Numbered from the stretch's first letter, positions 36,124 to 48,564 are shown. The stretch is 64,000 bases of DNA from Porites lobata (GCA_942486035.1 CALNXK010000151.1:293001-357000), one strand, 5' to 3'. Translations and numbers: made by a program. The notes: generated by a model not told the origin, from the sequence alone.

Positions 36124-37585
36124 AGGACCTTAAGATCCGAGGACAACGACGGAAGCGAAAACGTCTCTTTAAAAGTGAATTCGCTTTTTGCCAATCTTCA
36201 TCTAGAATGGTTTAAGAGCTACATGACCTACATGCATGATTTCCAGCAGTACGTACGAATTGGCTCTGAAATGCTCGGAATGCGTAAATCTACACACGGA
36301 GGTCCACAAGGACCCATTCTGTGACCTGCCTTATTTAATGTGTACATCGACGATTTGCTTGGCGTTCCAAAATACTGCTCCTTTGAATCCTACGTAGCGG
36401 AAGATTCCAAGTTACATATATCATTCTTAGTTAAGGACAAGGACATCTATGGCGCAGCTCGACAAATAACCGAAGACCTGAAGAAAGTTGCCTCATGGTG
36501 AAGTCAAAACACTAGCCTTCGAATCAACCCTCATAAAACGAAATTGCTTTTAATTGGCACCCGTCGAAAGCTGCAAAATGCGCCTTGAGATCTGGATTTA
36601 CAAAAGAGTGGCGTCCGGTTCCTTCGGCGAAGGGCCTTGGAGTGCATATGGATGCTACATTGAGTTTTGATGAACATAAAAAATAGTTCATCTTCTTGTT
36701 TGTCGAGTTTATAATGTCAAATCAATAGCCTGGTAAAACATCTTTTAGACACAAACACTTTATCAAACTTTATCAATGCACTGGTCTTTAGCAAACTCTA
36801 CTCCTGTTCTTCTGTCTGGTCTAGTTTGATGAATAGGAATATCAATAAATTACAGAATGTTCAAAACTTCGCAGCTAGGATCGTAACCCGTTCGCGTAAA
36901 TTTGATCACATCACCCTTGGTCATAGAGAACTAAAATATCTGTCTGTCGAGTCCATGCTTGTCTACAGACATGGCATACTGGCTTTCAAATGCTTAAGGG
37001 GATTGGCTTCAAACTGGCCAAAAAATTTAAAACAGCGAGGTCCGAATTTCACGGCAGAGACACGCGTAACACGAACAAGATTGACACATGAGATCTGCCG
37101 CAGGCCAAAGGTCTTTTCATTATCGGACCGCTCCACTGTGGAACTTTTTACCCGAAAGGCACACTGAGTTAACAAACGTTGTGACATTCTTCAAGAAGGA
37201 ACTTATGCATTATGTTATTTAAAATCGTCTCAGTAAGCAGTCTATTCTGTTAGAGAGTTTTTACTTGAATCCATGAAATAGGTTAGTAGAATACGACGCG
37301 CTATTTTGCACTAACTGCATTGTATTCTATTGTTTTTCCCGCGATTATTCCATCTCACGTACTTTCTTTAATGTAAGAGAACTCACCTGGAGTTAAATTC
37401 CTAAGAACCATATCCAAATTCAGAAAGAGAACGAAGACGATTTCTTCAGGGCTTGTTTGCGTCCTCCATAATTCGTGTAATTAGGCATTTTAACGTTGCA
37501 GTCCGCGTGCAGTTACCGTAAAGAAATGTACAAAAAAGGTGTGCTGCACGTGCAAGCTTGTTATTTTGCTAATTAAACCTATGGG
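36124..37585. mobile_element. MITE interrupted by a LINE relic
   Basis: 36124-36195 matches the left end of the MITE at 48108 (AGGACCTTAAGATCCGA, then AACGTCTCTTTAAAA). 37390-37585 matches the middle and right part (AAATTCAGAAAGAGAACGA, GTAAAGAAATGTACAAAAAA, GCACGTGCAAGCTTGTTATT, TTAAACCTAT). The LINE relic lies between, so it inserted into the MITE. The right terminal repeat appears lost. Confidence 0.55.
36200..37245 (+). pseudogene. Third LINE relic, reverse transcriptase C-terminal part
   Basis: Plus-strand pieces in order: WFKSYMTYMHDFQQYVRIGS (36208), GGPQGPIL-x-PALFNVYIDD (36300, equivalent to the GVPQGS block), YVAEDSKLHIS (36393, in place of YADDT), NPHKTKLLLIGTRRK (36526). A long open C-terminal piece follows (36826-37167): INKLQNVQNFAARIVTR, RELKYLSVESMLVYRH, AFKCLRGLAS. 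Frame changes and stops make it inactive. The FADD/YADD motif is altered to A-E-D. Confidence 0.8.
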
Positions 37586-38025
37586 ACTAGCTGTCCCTAA
37601 TGAGGCCAGTACGATTTTAATTGCACCGTAATAATTTTACTCGAAGCGCTAGGAGATGGCCGGGATAATTCTTAATTATAAAAATAAGGGCGCCAGAAAC
37701 AGGAGAATCTTATTCTCGGTAAACTTGTAAAGCTTTTTCTACAACAAACTGAAATAACATTTTCGGAGATAACGCAAATCTTTTAGCATTTGAGACAGTG
37801 CTGGCGGCTGGAACTGGTAACGTATAAGAAAGTGCTATCCGTATTGATGGCAGTGAAGAAAAAGATTAATTTTTTAAAAGTGAGTGTAACGAATGGGGCT
37901 TGTAGGGATGCGCTAATGTTAGGATGTGGGCGCTTATTTGAGCAAATACCGAAGAACAAGGCTGCTGCTCATTAACTCACATTATTATTCATTCAAAATA
38001 TTTCTCCCTTTCTGATTGGCTCCAA

Positions 38026-38201
38026 TAGGCCATTTCCGAGTTCCCCCGGGGCCTCTGTTTCAAAACGAGGGTAGGTGATCACCCTTTGATATGGAAATCA
38101 TTTTTCATTCTCATGCAAATAAAACTCATTTTCACAAAAAAGGTTGTGCACCTATAGCCTCATTTTGAAAGTGAGGGTTTTTGGAACTCGGAAGTGACCT
38201 A
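38026..38201. mobile_element. MITE, TA-flanked, GGCCATTTCCGAGTTCC ends
   Basis: GGCCATTTCCGAGTTCC (38028) and GGAACTCGGAAGTGACC (to 38199) are inverted; an inner pair CTGTTTCAAAACGAGG / CCTCATTTTGAAAGTGAGG extends the TIR to about 45 bp. TA flanks both sides. Confidence 0.78.
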
Positions 38202-38278
38202 TTTCTCGGCTAATTCTTCATAACCACTCACCATACATGGAAGATGCGAGCAACACACCATCGATTCGATGGTATAAT

Positions 38279-38455
38279 CTCGGAGGATGTTAATCACCTA
38301 AACCTTCTTTTATGGGCTGAGTTGCTCAAAGCATGGTTAGCTTTAACCATTGATTAAGCGGTATCAAAACCAATACGTTGTCAAGGTATTAAACGCTGGT
38401 TAACGCTAACCATGTTTTTATCAACTGGGCCCTGGTGGATAACATCCTCCACCAT
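38279..38455. mobile_element. Nested inverted repeat (MITE-like)
   Basis: Outer pair GGAGGATGTTAATCACC (38283) / GGTGGATAACATCCTCC (38434); inner pair CATGGTTAGC (about 38331) / GCTAACCATG (about 38404), with TGAGTTGCTCAAAG / TTTTATCAACTGGGCC between. The combined TIR is about 50 bp, imperfect. Confidence 0.6.
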
Positions 38456-38465
38456 CTGCATGATA

Positions 38466-38880
38466 GACCTTATTCACGATGCCCACCATCTTTGCATGCG
38501 CTTAGGGACTGATGGGATTAAAGCGATGTCACGTGGTTTCTCAGGGAGCATGTTAATTGTTTACCTTGACAACAGAAAATGAACAACTTTTTATATCAAA
38601 GAGGATAATGACAACTTTATATGGGTCGAAGTGACCATTGTTACTTTTTTTTAACGCCGTGGAGAATGACGTTAATGTTGTCGAAACTCAAACCGTACAT
38701 TTTGCGTGACTGTTAAATCGTCGTTTCGTTTTGAGAGGATAAACAAAGTCGACCGCGATTTCTCGCATTGGCAAATTTTACCTATTTTTTGCCCCCTAAA
38801 TTACCTCGTAACATTGCTTTTATCCCATCAATCCTAAAGCGCGTGCAAAGATGGCGGTATCGTGAATAATTTCTACTCTT
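38466..38880. mobile_element. Fold-back element with arms of at least 100 bp (copies B and C)
   Basis: GACCTTATTCACGATGCCCA, CCATCTTTGCATGCGCTTAG and GGGATTAAAGCGATGTCACG at the left are the inverted counterparts of the block at 38800-38870 (GCAAAGATGGCGGTATCGTG). Related to copy A at 34.7-35.1 kb. Confidence 0.65.
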
Positions 38881-39532
38881 GACATCATGCTCATGCTCAT
38901 TCAATAATTGCTCATAGTTATGTGGCTGAATCCGCCTGCGGGCAAGATGAAGTGAATAGTGTGTTCTGATCATGATTGGCTACTCATGTGGGCAAGATGA
39001 GCCCTTCCTTCCCGCTCGGGATTTCCCGCGTTGGTCCCGCAAAAAAGTTATTTTAATGGCCATATAATAAATCCCTTATTGACCAAGACAACTAGATATT
39101 CGCCTCATTCATTTTTTGCCTTTTTATTGTTCTCGACTTCGTCACGGTCCATAAATATGCTAAAAAGAATTTGGCCAATGTATCCAGCCGTGTTTACCTC
39201 ACGATTGGTTTGTACGAAGATAACTGATCACACAGACTTAGAGTGCCCTCTAAGTGAGAGTGAAAAAAAAGAGAAATTGCTATAATAGCGAACACCCGGA
39301 AAAGGTGTTGCGAATGAAAGAATATTCTTTACAAGCAATGTCTTTTGCTGGCAACAAACATTTCACACTGTTTACTATCTTCATCGGGCTAGTCCCTAGG
39401 TATTAACTCTTTCTTCGTCTCTGCTCGAAGTCTGGGAAAGGGTGGATGACGTCACAGCTCACGAAGGAGTCCAAGATTGACCAAGCCGAGAACGCCTATA
39501 GGAACTAGGCTGCATATTCATTTTTCTTTCTT

Positions 39533-39633
39533 GTTTATATATATTTTACTCTAGTAGTCTTGGGTAGTAGAAAAGCAAAGCAAGCAACAAGGTCAACATG
39601 AAGTACGTCCTCCCTGACGGTTACTACAGGGCG
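39533..39633 (+). other. Possible short first exon with TATA-like box (weak)
   Basis: TTATATATATTTT (39535) lies about 60 bp before ATG 39598 in good context (GTCAACATG). The frame reads MKYVLPDGYYRA and meets a donor-like GCG|GTGAGA at 39633. It lies just beyond the stop of EF-hand gene A on the other strand. No downstream exon was recognised, so this is tentative. Confidence 0.15.
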
Positions 39634-39660
39634 GTGAGATACAAAAAGAACGTAAATAAA

Positions 39661-39862
39661 TTATAAAGATTTCAAATAATCTGCCAAGGAAGCTTTGGCC
39701 CACGAGACAAACTCTTCATATTCCAGTTTACCGTCCCTGTTTCTGTCAAACATGGCGATTAGTTCCTCAGCCTCCTGTTCTGTTAAAATCTCTCCAAAAG
39801 TCGTTACCACATAACGTAGTTCGTCCACAGAGATGTAGCCGTTACCATCACGATCAAAAACC
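39661..39862 (-). CDS. EF-hand gene A, exon 2 (EF hands 3 and 4)
   Basis: This exon carries residues 97-162 of the calmodulin-like protein begun at 45831-46117. It starts after acceptor TTTTTTCTCTAG, completing the split Arg codon, and reads VFDRDGNGYISVDELRYVV, then TTFGEILTEQEAEELIAMF and DRNRDGKLEYEEFVSW to TAA. The EF3 loop D99-E110 and the EF4 loop D135-E146 both have canonical calcium ligands (D-x-D-x-N-G-x-I-x-x-x-E and D-x-N-x-D-G-x-L-x-x-x-E). The short C-tail ends DYLKSL. Too short as a plain ORF to be obvious on its own. Confidence 0.93.
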
Positions 39863-39904
39863 CTAGAGAAAAAAGAAGCAATAAGTCCCTATCATGTCTT
39901 GTTC

Positions 39905-39924
39905 ACTATTTTAGAAAAGCTTGG

Positions 39925-39956
<32 letters not shown>

Positions 39957-40224
39957 GTGATGATGATGAAAACGGTTTATTGTAATCTTTCTTAGCAGCC
40001 TCAGGGCGCTGAATTACAAGGATGAGTCACATTTTCCACGAATAAACGGTCTACATGCCAAAAGCAAATAGCGTTACATCGATAAATATCAGGTAATATC
40101 AGGCAGGTACATAAATATTAAAGATTATAAATAGTGGTCCCGATATTTGATTTTCTGCGATGATGATGTTGATGTTGTTGATGTTGATGATGATGATGTT
40201 ATTGTTGCTGTTGATAAAGATGAC

Positions 40225-40268
<44 letters not shown>

Positions 40269-40470
40269 CATCTATGTAATCTTTTAGCAGTATGTGGGCA
40301 GAATTACTAGGATGGATAAGATGTTTACATGAATAATGCGCAGGGTAATGGCAAACGCAATTAATACATCCACAAATGAAAATATGACATGTAAATATCA
40401 GTTATCTCCTAGATACAGAAAAATTACAGCGTATTACAAAGCGGTCCCTGTATTTGATTGTACGAAGTTG
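39905..40470 (-). repeat. (GATGAT)n microsatellites with LINE-like 3' tails
   Basis: Two blocks start with (GAT)n (39925-39968 and 40218-40268). They continue GGTTTATTGTAATCTTTCTTAGCAG or TGTAATCTTTTAGCAG, then GTATTTGATT-type sequence, in related order. On the minus strand this reads as a LINE 3' end followed by a trinucleotide tail. They lie in the intron of EF-hand gene A. Probably two truncated insertions or a tandem duplication of one. Confidence 0.5.
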
Positions 40471-40639
40471 TAAGTGCGTTTCAGGGTCTCAAGGGCGCAA
40501 GAAATAACGGAAGTTGACAACACGATATAAGCGGTCACCCTCCATTAGTAACCGACCAGTTATTAAAGTCCAAAAATAACTTTAGAATAGTACTTATTTT
40601 TTTTACTCAGGAGATATCACAATTACTCACGCAAAATAC

Positions 40640-40985
40640 CATAAACTGCTGCTTATAGAGCCCCCCCCCGTCCCCCAGTTATTGGCCCATCTACCTGTAA
40701 GCAAAATAATACATACAATATTAAGACCCCAGATATTAGCCTTCCCCCGGATATCAGACTTCCCCGGTATATAAGCTCCCCTCTAGCTAGGCTAGAGTTG
40801 AAATGAATTTAATTGTTTATGAGGTTTTGAAGCCTAATTTAAAAACATCCAGCAAGTGCAAAACGTATTTTCATCAGCACAGCCTTAGTTTGTTTCGTTT
40901 GAAGTGCTTTTCTAGTCCGGTTATAATTGAGACCCCTCGGATATGGGCCCCTCCTATTATTAGCCCTCCTCAAGAGCCATAATAG
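40640..40985. repeat. Interspersed repeat, C-rich words
   Basis: Runs of CCCC with ATATTAG / GGATATCAG / GGTATATAAGC and GGGCCCCTCC words look like a decayed interspersed repeat inside the intron. Boundaries uncertain. Confidence 0.35.
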
Positions 40986-43452
40986 AACAGAGAGTGTTAG
41001 AAAATTATTGCGTCATTGTGACGGGGAACTCGTCACGTGATCTGAGAACTGAACTTTGCACCAGAGTCTAGGAACTATATAGTTGTTCGGAGTCGTGGAG
41101 CTGATCCAGTGTGTAGATTGAGTGTCAATCATCGAAATTTTTACGAGAATTGATGTCGATGAATTCCTTAAGTGTAGAACAGAGTAAAGAATTCTAAATA
41201 TGAACATGTGAAGAAATATACTTTCAAGGGAGTGAGGAATTAAAGCTACGTAGAACTGGTTATATCACAAATAATTTGTGACAGAGAGGGAGTCTACCAG
41301 TCACGCCTTTTGGATATCTTAGATTCAAAAAAAGTTATTTTTAGAACTATGCGGACCATGCGGAAACATTTTCCGGTAAACTGGTTGACTTCCGGAAGAC
41401 TCGCTTTCACGATTCAGCGCATATGATCTCTTGCCCTCCTAAAACCCTTACGGTCTTATAAACGGCAGTTTACGGTAGCTGGAGCGTCTCCTTGTATGTC
41501 CCCCTTTAAAGGGAAGCTAAGTTACTCTCATTTAAGTCGAAAATCATTCTTATGTCGTCTCGCCCGCTTTTACAAACAAATAAAAGCTTCTCCTTGGTTA
41601 AATTTAGTTGGCTTGTACGTCGTGACCATCTAACTAATTGTTTGAACAAAATGGTTACTTCTTTTTTCCAGCCAAATCATCCATCCATTCCTCTTTTTCT
41701 TTCTAAGTAGACGACAGTTAAGAAGTCAACTGAAGTTTACTTGCTTTCTATGTTGTCGATCATGAATAACTTTGTTATGTCGTTGGAAACTAACCTTTCG
41801 ATACGTTAAAGAAGGGAGGGTTTCAATGGGGTTGTAGCTTTGACGGTTACGTTGACGGTTAATATTTTCCGATTTTGACGGTTGACCTTTTCAGTAAGTG
41901 GAAATTTAAGTCCAGGAGTTAAAGTAAATATCAACTGGTTGTCTTGGCCCTTCCCAAACAGAATTTTGAAATATTTTCGGACAAAAGCAAGTTCCAAGGC
42001 CCTGTAATAACTAGAGAGAGTGTTGCAGACGGTTAATTCCGTAGAGACCCTCTTAAAATAATAGCGCATAAGTAATATTATGTAAGGAACTATTCCGCGT
42101 ATCATCGCACCAAAGTTGTAATGCTTTATTTTGTACCCACGTATTTCTTTGAAAACAATAATACTGAAAAAGAATACTCTGTAATTTACACCTCTATAAA
42201 GCGGCTCCTTTATCTGACAGCCGTGGTCTCGACACCTTTTGAAAATGCAACTGATTATGGATTATGGACGTTTACTCTAACGTTTCAGTTCAGTATATAC
42301 ATCCATTGAGACTTTTTGGCGCCACAGTTTATGATTTTGCATGTGCGTGTTAAGTTGGGAGAACTTTATCATCACAGCAATTTGACAAGAGAATTTGCTT
42401 TTTTGAAACCGTTACTATACTTTTGCTCAGTAAAATAGGAGCTGTGTCTCCTGTTAAACTTGTCACAAGCCTTTAAAGGTGTTTGCTTCAGAATAAAAGG
42501 CCGTAATAATTTTGCTACATATTATGCTAATTCTGATAAACCTATATTGAGCGGCAACCTCCATTAAGCACCACATGCTGTTACCCCTGGCAAACTTACA
42601 GTAGTTTAATCAGTGGTCTGAGAACTACAGCCAAAATCTTTTAAACGTCGGTGAACCGTTTTACCACACACTGATTTTGTTACCTTAGTGGCCTATACTT
42701 CATAGTAACAGATTTTTGAAAATTTAAGGAGGCTCTGAACCAGCTGCCACGCTTTAACATTTGACAAAATAATTATATATTATTCCATGGTTATCACAAC
42801 TCGACAATGAAAAATGGTGGTCACGGAACTCGTTAAGATCGGGAGTTAACAGAGATATAACTTGTAATAGTTGACACTACAGCTGCCTTCGCTCTGTACG
42901 TTGTCGATCATTAGTATTCTTGGTCGTTGTGTAGCAGTCTTTGAAATATAGCGATTCTTATTTCTTATTGAAGATTTTCACAAATATTCCATACAATAGG
43001 TGAGATAAAAACATGAAACGCAAGGTTCCATGCACTGATTCAGGTCGATTTACACAGCTTTGATCGATACATTCTCAGCTTCGAGAATATTTTCTTCTAA
43101 ACCTCAAGAATTAAAAGATTTGGTTAGAAGTGGTAATTTTGCGCTATTTCTCTTTCACTTTTTACATACAGCTCATTTTATTAACCGAAAAGTAAGCCTT
43201 AGAAATAAAAAGGTTTGATCAATTCACGCAAGCGCGTTCATTAATACTTAAAAAAGGATGCCATAACGATAGCATCAACTAAACAAAGTGTAGTATTGAT
43301 TTATCACCAAGTAGAAATCGTCGAAAACACAGAAAGCCGTTGTTACCACCTTAGAGAGTGATTGAGACCGGCCTGATGGGAGTCCTAAAAAGGGACTTCC
43401 CATGTCTCCCTGTGTGACACCACTCGGTACCGAAAACATACATCTATCCTAT

Positions 43453-44042
43453 TTAAGGTGGCTAAAACACAGTTTTGCGGGAGGTCAGCGGTAACTCGCT
43501 TAATGGCTGGTGTTTTAAATTAGACAAACAAACATGATCGCGAAAAAAGCAATGGTACACAGAAGACGATTTCTCAAAATCTACTCAATAAAATTTTGTG
43601 ATATTTGGTAGAATTTCTACTTTTATCGTACTTTAAATAATGAGAACTTTAAAATGGAAGTTGAACAGACGAATTTTGTGACACATTTAACAATTGCAGT
43701 ACAATATATTATTGATTATCTAAAACTCTTCTATTAAAATTTGGTCAAATAAGTTTGAAATGGTAATGATTAATTATAGTAAGCTGTGTGCAAGGTTATA
43801 CGAATATCTAATGAGCGAATTTTATGTAAACGGAGCAAAAGTAAAATTTTGAGGTTGTTTTCAATCGTTCATGTTGCCATGGAACCTTCGAAAACGTCAA
43901 ATTTACCTGTCAATCAAAATCTTTCATCAGTATATTTTTTTACTTTCCAAGTTTCAGCTGATGAGCTGCAACCTTTCTCTTGCTATGATTTGCCAAATGA
44001 CATATACTCACAAACTGACAAAACCGTGTTCAGCCACCTTAA
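43453..44042. mobile_element. 590-bp TTAA-flanked TIR element (piggyBac-like target)
   Basis: TTAAGGTGGCTAAAACACAG at the left and the inverted CTGACAAAACCGTGTTCAGC then CACCTTAA at the right give TIRs of about 22 bp with few mismatches, with TTAA at both extreme ends. The 94-codon ORF across the right end has no domain and is taken as part of the element. Confidence 0.72.
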
Positions 44043-45830
44043 GGAGTATTGGTGTTGCCTCCAAAACTAGTAATAGCTTCCCCTAGGTTTTTGTACGAGA
44101 TAACGAGAAGACACACCCTAGCATCCTTGGAGATTGCATACATTCTTATCTGAAAACAATCGTCCCCAAATTTTGTAGGAATGTCAAAGTTTTTTAACTG
44201 CCTTGCTCGAATTTAGTTTTTAATCCTCTCTTTAATGTTAAATGATTTTTGCACCAACGTGTTGTATTGTTTCAGTGAAGGTGTTTATTCATTGGTAACC
44301 GCAAAATTGTTTCCCAATATAATATCTATTAATTTACAACTTGTGTTATATTTAAGGCATGGCGCATAAATTTTAGTATGCTGTTACTGACATGAAATTT
44401 CGGTGTGGCAAAATTTATCTAAGTCTTCTTTTTATGAAACATGAAGTAACCTTCTTACTGATGTAAAAGAACAAATCCCCGGTTGACGTGTTGAAAAACT
44501 TCAAACAGCTGCGAAAACATTCGGCTGTGCTTCGCGTTTCAATGAAGAAACTCGCGTCTGTGAAAAGTTTAGTCTTTCTTTTTAAAGTGCGTTTAACACA
44601 TTTCTACCTGGTGGCGGATATTGAAATTAAAGTTGGTTTTATTCATAATTATTCTTACTTATTTTGATGGTTTTGCCTGTAGGGGAAATACGCGATAAAA
44701 TAGGGCAGGATGTAAGAAAGCGTGATATCAAATAATATGGCGTGTTAAGAAATAAACACCTGCAGGCTCGAGCCGGGTCGACAGTGAAAAAAAATATATT
44801 AAAATCTAACTCGAATCGGACGATCTGTTATAGCGAAAACATGAAGTATTGAGATATTGAAGTTTGTAGTAATATGTTTGTAGAGAAACAGACCATGTGA
44901 AATTAGACAAAGCAGGTGAAACGATTGAGGTGAGCTGCTGCCAAATTTATAAGAAGAATTAATCAAGCGAGTGCTCTCCATATTTTCTGAATTTTAGGCA
45001 AAGTATTTCAATTGACCACGACATTTGATAATCGATGAACAAGGGGAAAAAATAGATAAAATTAATAATGTATTGTGCTCAAGTATAGTTTTTGTAATCG
45101 TTTTACTGAATTTTTCAATAACTCAGTGTTCCTTCCCACTAAACCGTCGCGTCTATAAAATTGGATACTCTTATACGCTACCCATCAAATTACTCATTAA
45201 CATACAAATGTCCACATAGATTCAGTATTTAAAACGCCAACCTTAAAATTGCTTTTAATACGTACTGCTTTCAGAGACAGATTTCTTTTCATATTACGAA
45301 CACAGCCAGCCTGCCTCCTCCAAATTGCTTGGGCGTCCTTCTTATCAATAACGTATGAATAAATTTGACATTAAGGCAACATAACCAAAAATACAGTTTG
45401 GTCGAAAGCAGGTTTTTACCCTAAGCCGGCGTTAGTTTGAAATCCAAAAAGAAGCTTCATAAAGTTTAACTTCGAAATTCCATCTCGCTGAAATTGCTTA
45501 ACTTTCGGTTGTCTAAGAATATTCTATTGTCTTCTTATACGTGATGTATTCAAACCTCGGTTGTTACAAAGTCAATATGGCATTAAGCAAAATTGAAGCA
45601 TTTCCACCCCCGGCACTCAGAATAAATAAAATAAAAAAGCTTTCCAAAATCTGAGCCACAATGTCGACTTAGATGACAAAATATTCATCACAGCTAGTTG
45701 TCTTATTACTTTACTTACGAGGAAGTAAAAATAAATTTTAGGTCAACTAACTTGGACTTCGCTTTATAATCAAGTAAAATAAGAATATTTTGCGTTCTTA
45801 ATGGAGTTGATTCTGCAAGGGCAAACTTAC

Positions 45831-46117
45831 CTAAAGGCCTGCCGTAATGTCTGTTCCATGTCATCTCTGCTACATCCTTCAAAATGCTTGGCCATGGAGA
45901 TGAACTCTTGAAAATCGATTACCCCATCGCCATTTTTGTCAAATTTTTTAAGGGTTTCCTCAATTTCCCGATTACTGGGATTAAAACCAATGGCGCGAAT
46001 TAAGCTGCCAAACTCGTCTTGGTCGATCTCGTTGTTGCTATTTTTGTCAAAAATATCAAACGCTGTTCGCATGATTCGAAACTCCTCGCTGGTCAGTTGC
46101 GATATTTCCACGGTCAT
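45831..46117 (-). CDS. EF-hand gene A, exon 1 (calmodulin-like Ca2+-binding protein)
   Basis: Exon 1 encodes residues 1-95 plus two bases of codon 96; joined to 39862-39661 it gives a complete 162-residue protein. It has four EF hands in two lobes, so it should act as a cytosolic calcium sensor like calmodulin or centrin-like relatives; the partner is unknown. Loops: EF1 D24-E35 (D-K-N-S-N-N, Asn replaces the usual Gly at position 6, so weak), EF2 D60-E71 (D-K-N-G-D-G, canonical). The opening MTVEISQLTSEEFRIMRTAF matches the calmodulin-type N-helix. The exon ends FRQAFR-like (LRQAFR) at donor AG|GTAAGT. The ATG is the first in frame after an in-frame stop region. It is longer than calmodulin (149 aa) mainly at the C-tail. 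The divergent neighbour at 50.3 kb is a paralogue. Confidence 0.94.
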
Positions 46118-48107
46118 CGCGACGCGGCCAGTAGGGACGAGATCATAGAATTATTAAAACGCGAGAAAATAGCGACGTATTATTCTACTTTTGGCAAGGT
46201 GAGTCCTCGCCGGCCGCCTTCAATGTGCTAATTGTGTCGCAAATAGGACTTCTATCCTTGTTCTATCCTTCCTGGATTACGTAACGTAGTTGAAAACTTC
46301 ACATGCGCTGGACCCAGAGCTTACGACGCGATTTCTGTTTCAATTTCTCAGCAGGTATCTGTTGTGTCCGAATTTTAAACCCACGGAATACCCTGAGGCG
46401 CTTGGTCTTGTTACGAAAATTCAAAGGGCTTTCACTATGCTTCCTTAATTAGTTGTGTGTTTCCATAGCGACTGCCTAAATTGCTTTTGCCCTAAGAGGA
46501 TCTTCTCTTGTTTTGCACGGGAGACGTTTCATGCGCGCAAGCGACAGGACACTGTTACATTTGAAAGAAACAGATGCGTAATAAATGCGTAATCAAAGAA
46601 GCGATTGTTCTGTTGATAAAAGTGATGCACGTACAAGCTTATCGATTCAACTTGTCATGCAGGCCTGCCTAACCTTCACGGTAATGTTATCTTTGCTTGA
46701 AGGGATATTCGACATATCTTTTGAGATCATTACAAACACAGGAAGAAGAAGAAAAAATGGTACAAAAGAGCGGGATAGAGAGGCCATGCCTCAAAGTTCT
46801 TGAAAACAGCTTATTTGAGAGTCTAAGTGACGCAGCTAAGATGAAAAACAACAGGAAGCCGAAGTGTAATTTACTTATTTCGGCAATGCAACCAAACGTC
46901 GTTTTCACCGATTCGCCAGGTTTTGTAATTGCCTGTCAAAAAACGTTTCCTTGAGCCAGACGTATGATCAATGTCGATAAGACCAGGGAAGCAGAAACAA
47001 AATATGATTCCGGTTCGAAAAAGAGCAACTTTGATTCCGACTCAAACTCAGAAGTTTTGTAGCAAAGCAAGTTATTAAAATAGACAGAAAGGATTGGGAC
47101 CCCTTGCTAGAATATTATGTATACATGCGTTATCAGCTGTAGACTAAAATTTTCTAAGGAGTCAGAACCTTGTCTAGTTCATTTCAAATGCCAGTCATAA
47201 AAACAAAAAGAAAAAAAACATAAGGAGGTGATCCTAACGTTGGTGGAAATATTACGCTCTTTAACACGTTATTCTACTAATCCAGTTCTTTGTCTTGCTG
47301 ACAACTATATATATCGGGTCTGTTATCGTGGTTTCTATTCGATTACCGAGCGCGGTCTATTAATTTGACTTAGTTTGACCTGACGCCACGCAGTTTAATC
47401 CTGACGCAGCCCGTTAAAAAGGCTATCCATTGAGTTGATTTAAATATAAAATTTCCGCTTCAAAATGTAAAAGGAACATCTTCTTTTTGTTACAGAGTAA
47501 CAAGGCAAATAAGAATGGAAAAAATAATATCTGGATATGAATAAGAATAAAAAGGATTTCAACTGGAGTTTCTTGAAAGCTGTTTAACTTTTGTATCAAA
47601 CGGTTTAGCTCTGTTGAATACAAATTTGAAGTCTAATCCCCGGAACGCAATCATATTTGTTTTTCGTAGAGTTTTGATTTTTTTCAGTTAGAATAATTTC
47701 TTCATATGTTAATGTAAACCGCGAATTAGTCATTAGTCACATGTACTCTTGAAAAACAGGAACATGGCGGAATACGTCCAGTGAATACAACAACAACAAG
47801 AACATTTAATGTATAGATTTAGCCAAGGCTAAAAGTGAAGCTCTCGTGCGATCTTTTGAGAAAGGTCTTTCTGAAGTAATTTGATTTTCGCCGTAAGCAA
47901 CAAGCAAACTGAATTCTGAGCCTGCGATCAATTGAAAACCAACAACTGGTCAGCAGAGAACTTAAGAAAACGCCAGCTCAATGAGTTGATCATCTGAACC
48001 CGCGATACAATCATGTGAACAGGTCAGCGAGTGTCCTATTTTCATAGCTGCCAATGAACCATAACATGGATGTCCAATATCAAGTTAAACGTTTCACATC
48101 CGCTAAT
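46118..48107. other. Intergenic region between divergent EF-hand genes (left part)
   Basis: Likely contains the promoter of gene A near 46.1-46.4 kb; no core promoter element is clear. ORFs of 60-85 codons here lack support. Confidence 0.4.
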
Positions 48108-48412
48108 AGGGACTTAAAGATGCAACGACGCGAAGGCAACGAGAACGTCGCTTAAAAAAAGAGTTTGCGTTCTTTCAGTCTCTATCGCAATTATTCCTAC
48201 CCACTTACTTTGTCAAATGTAGGCGAACCCAAGTTCAAAAAGAGAAATAAAATTTCGTGGTCGCTTGTTCATGTTGCAGTCGTGCAAAAACGGGCGAAGA
48301 AATGTACAGAAAAGCGTGATGTACGTGCAAAGTTGTCGTTTCTCTTATAAAACTTATTGTTTTTTTTTTACGTTCTCTTTGCCGTCCGCGTCGTTGGATC
48401 TTAAAGTCCCTG
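48108..48412. mobile_element. 305-bp MITE, AGGGACTTAAAGAT ends
   Basis: AGGGACTTAAAGATGCAACG at the left and CGTTGGATCTTAAAGTCCCT at the right are inverted; inner GGCAACGAGAACGTC / TACGTTCTCTTTGCC extends the TIR to about 45 bp. Internal AAGAAATGTACA-AAAAGCGTG is shared with copies at 36.1-37.6 and 53.1-53.5 kb. Confidence 0.8.
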
Positions 48413-48564
48413 ATATGAACGGGCAGACTAGAATGACGTGCGGACAGACGATTTTGTTACGACCAAAATTTATTGGATGCATGGATAACCAAATTTTATT
48501 ACCCATTGTGCTTCACTACGTGCTTTTATCTTTCCCAAAATAGACGGGATCGCGTGTGCTGTCT

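Larger units (their letters stand above)
39863..45830 (-). other. Intron of EF-hand gene A (about 6.0 kb)
   Basis: Bounded by a consensus donor GTAAGT (45830-45825) and acceptor CTCTAG. It holds the LINE-like tails, the C-rich repeat, a TTAA-flanked element and otherwise unremarkable AT-rich sequence; 41000-43450 and 44050-45800 show nothing else that can be supported. Confidence 0.9.

Noticed and set aside
43786..44070. 94-codon ORF
   Set aside because: Lies in the right end of the TTAA element; no transposase motif.
46019..46231. Plus-strand ORFs opposite EF-hand gene A exon 1
   Set aside because: Antisense shadow of the exon.
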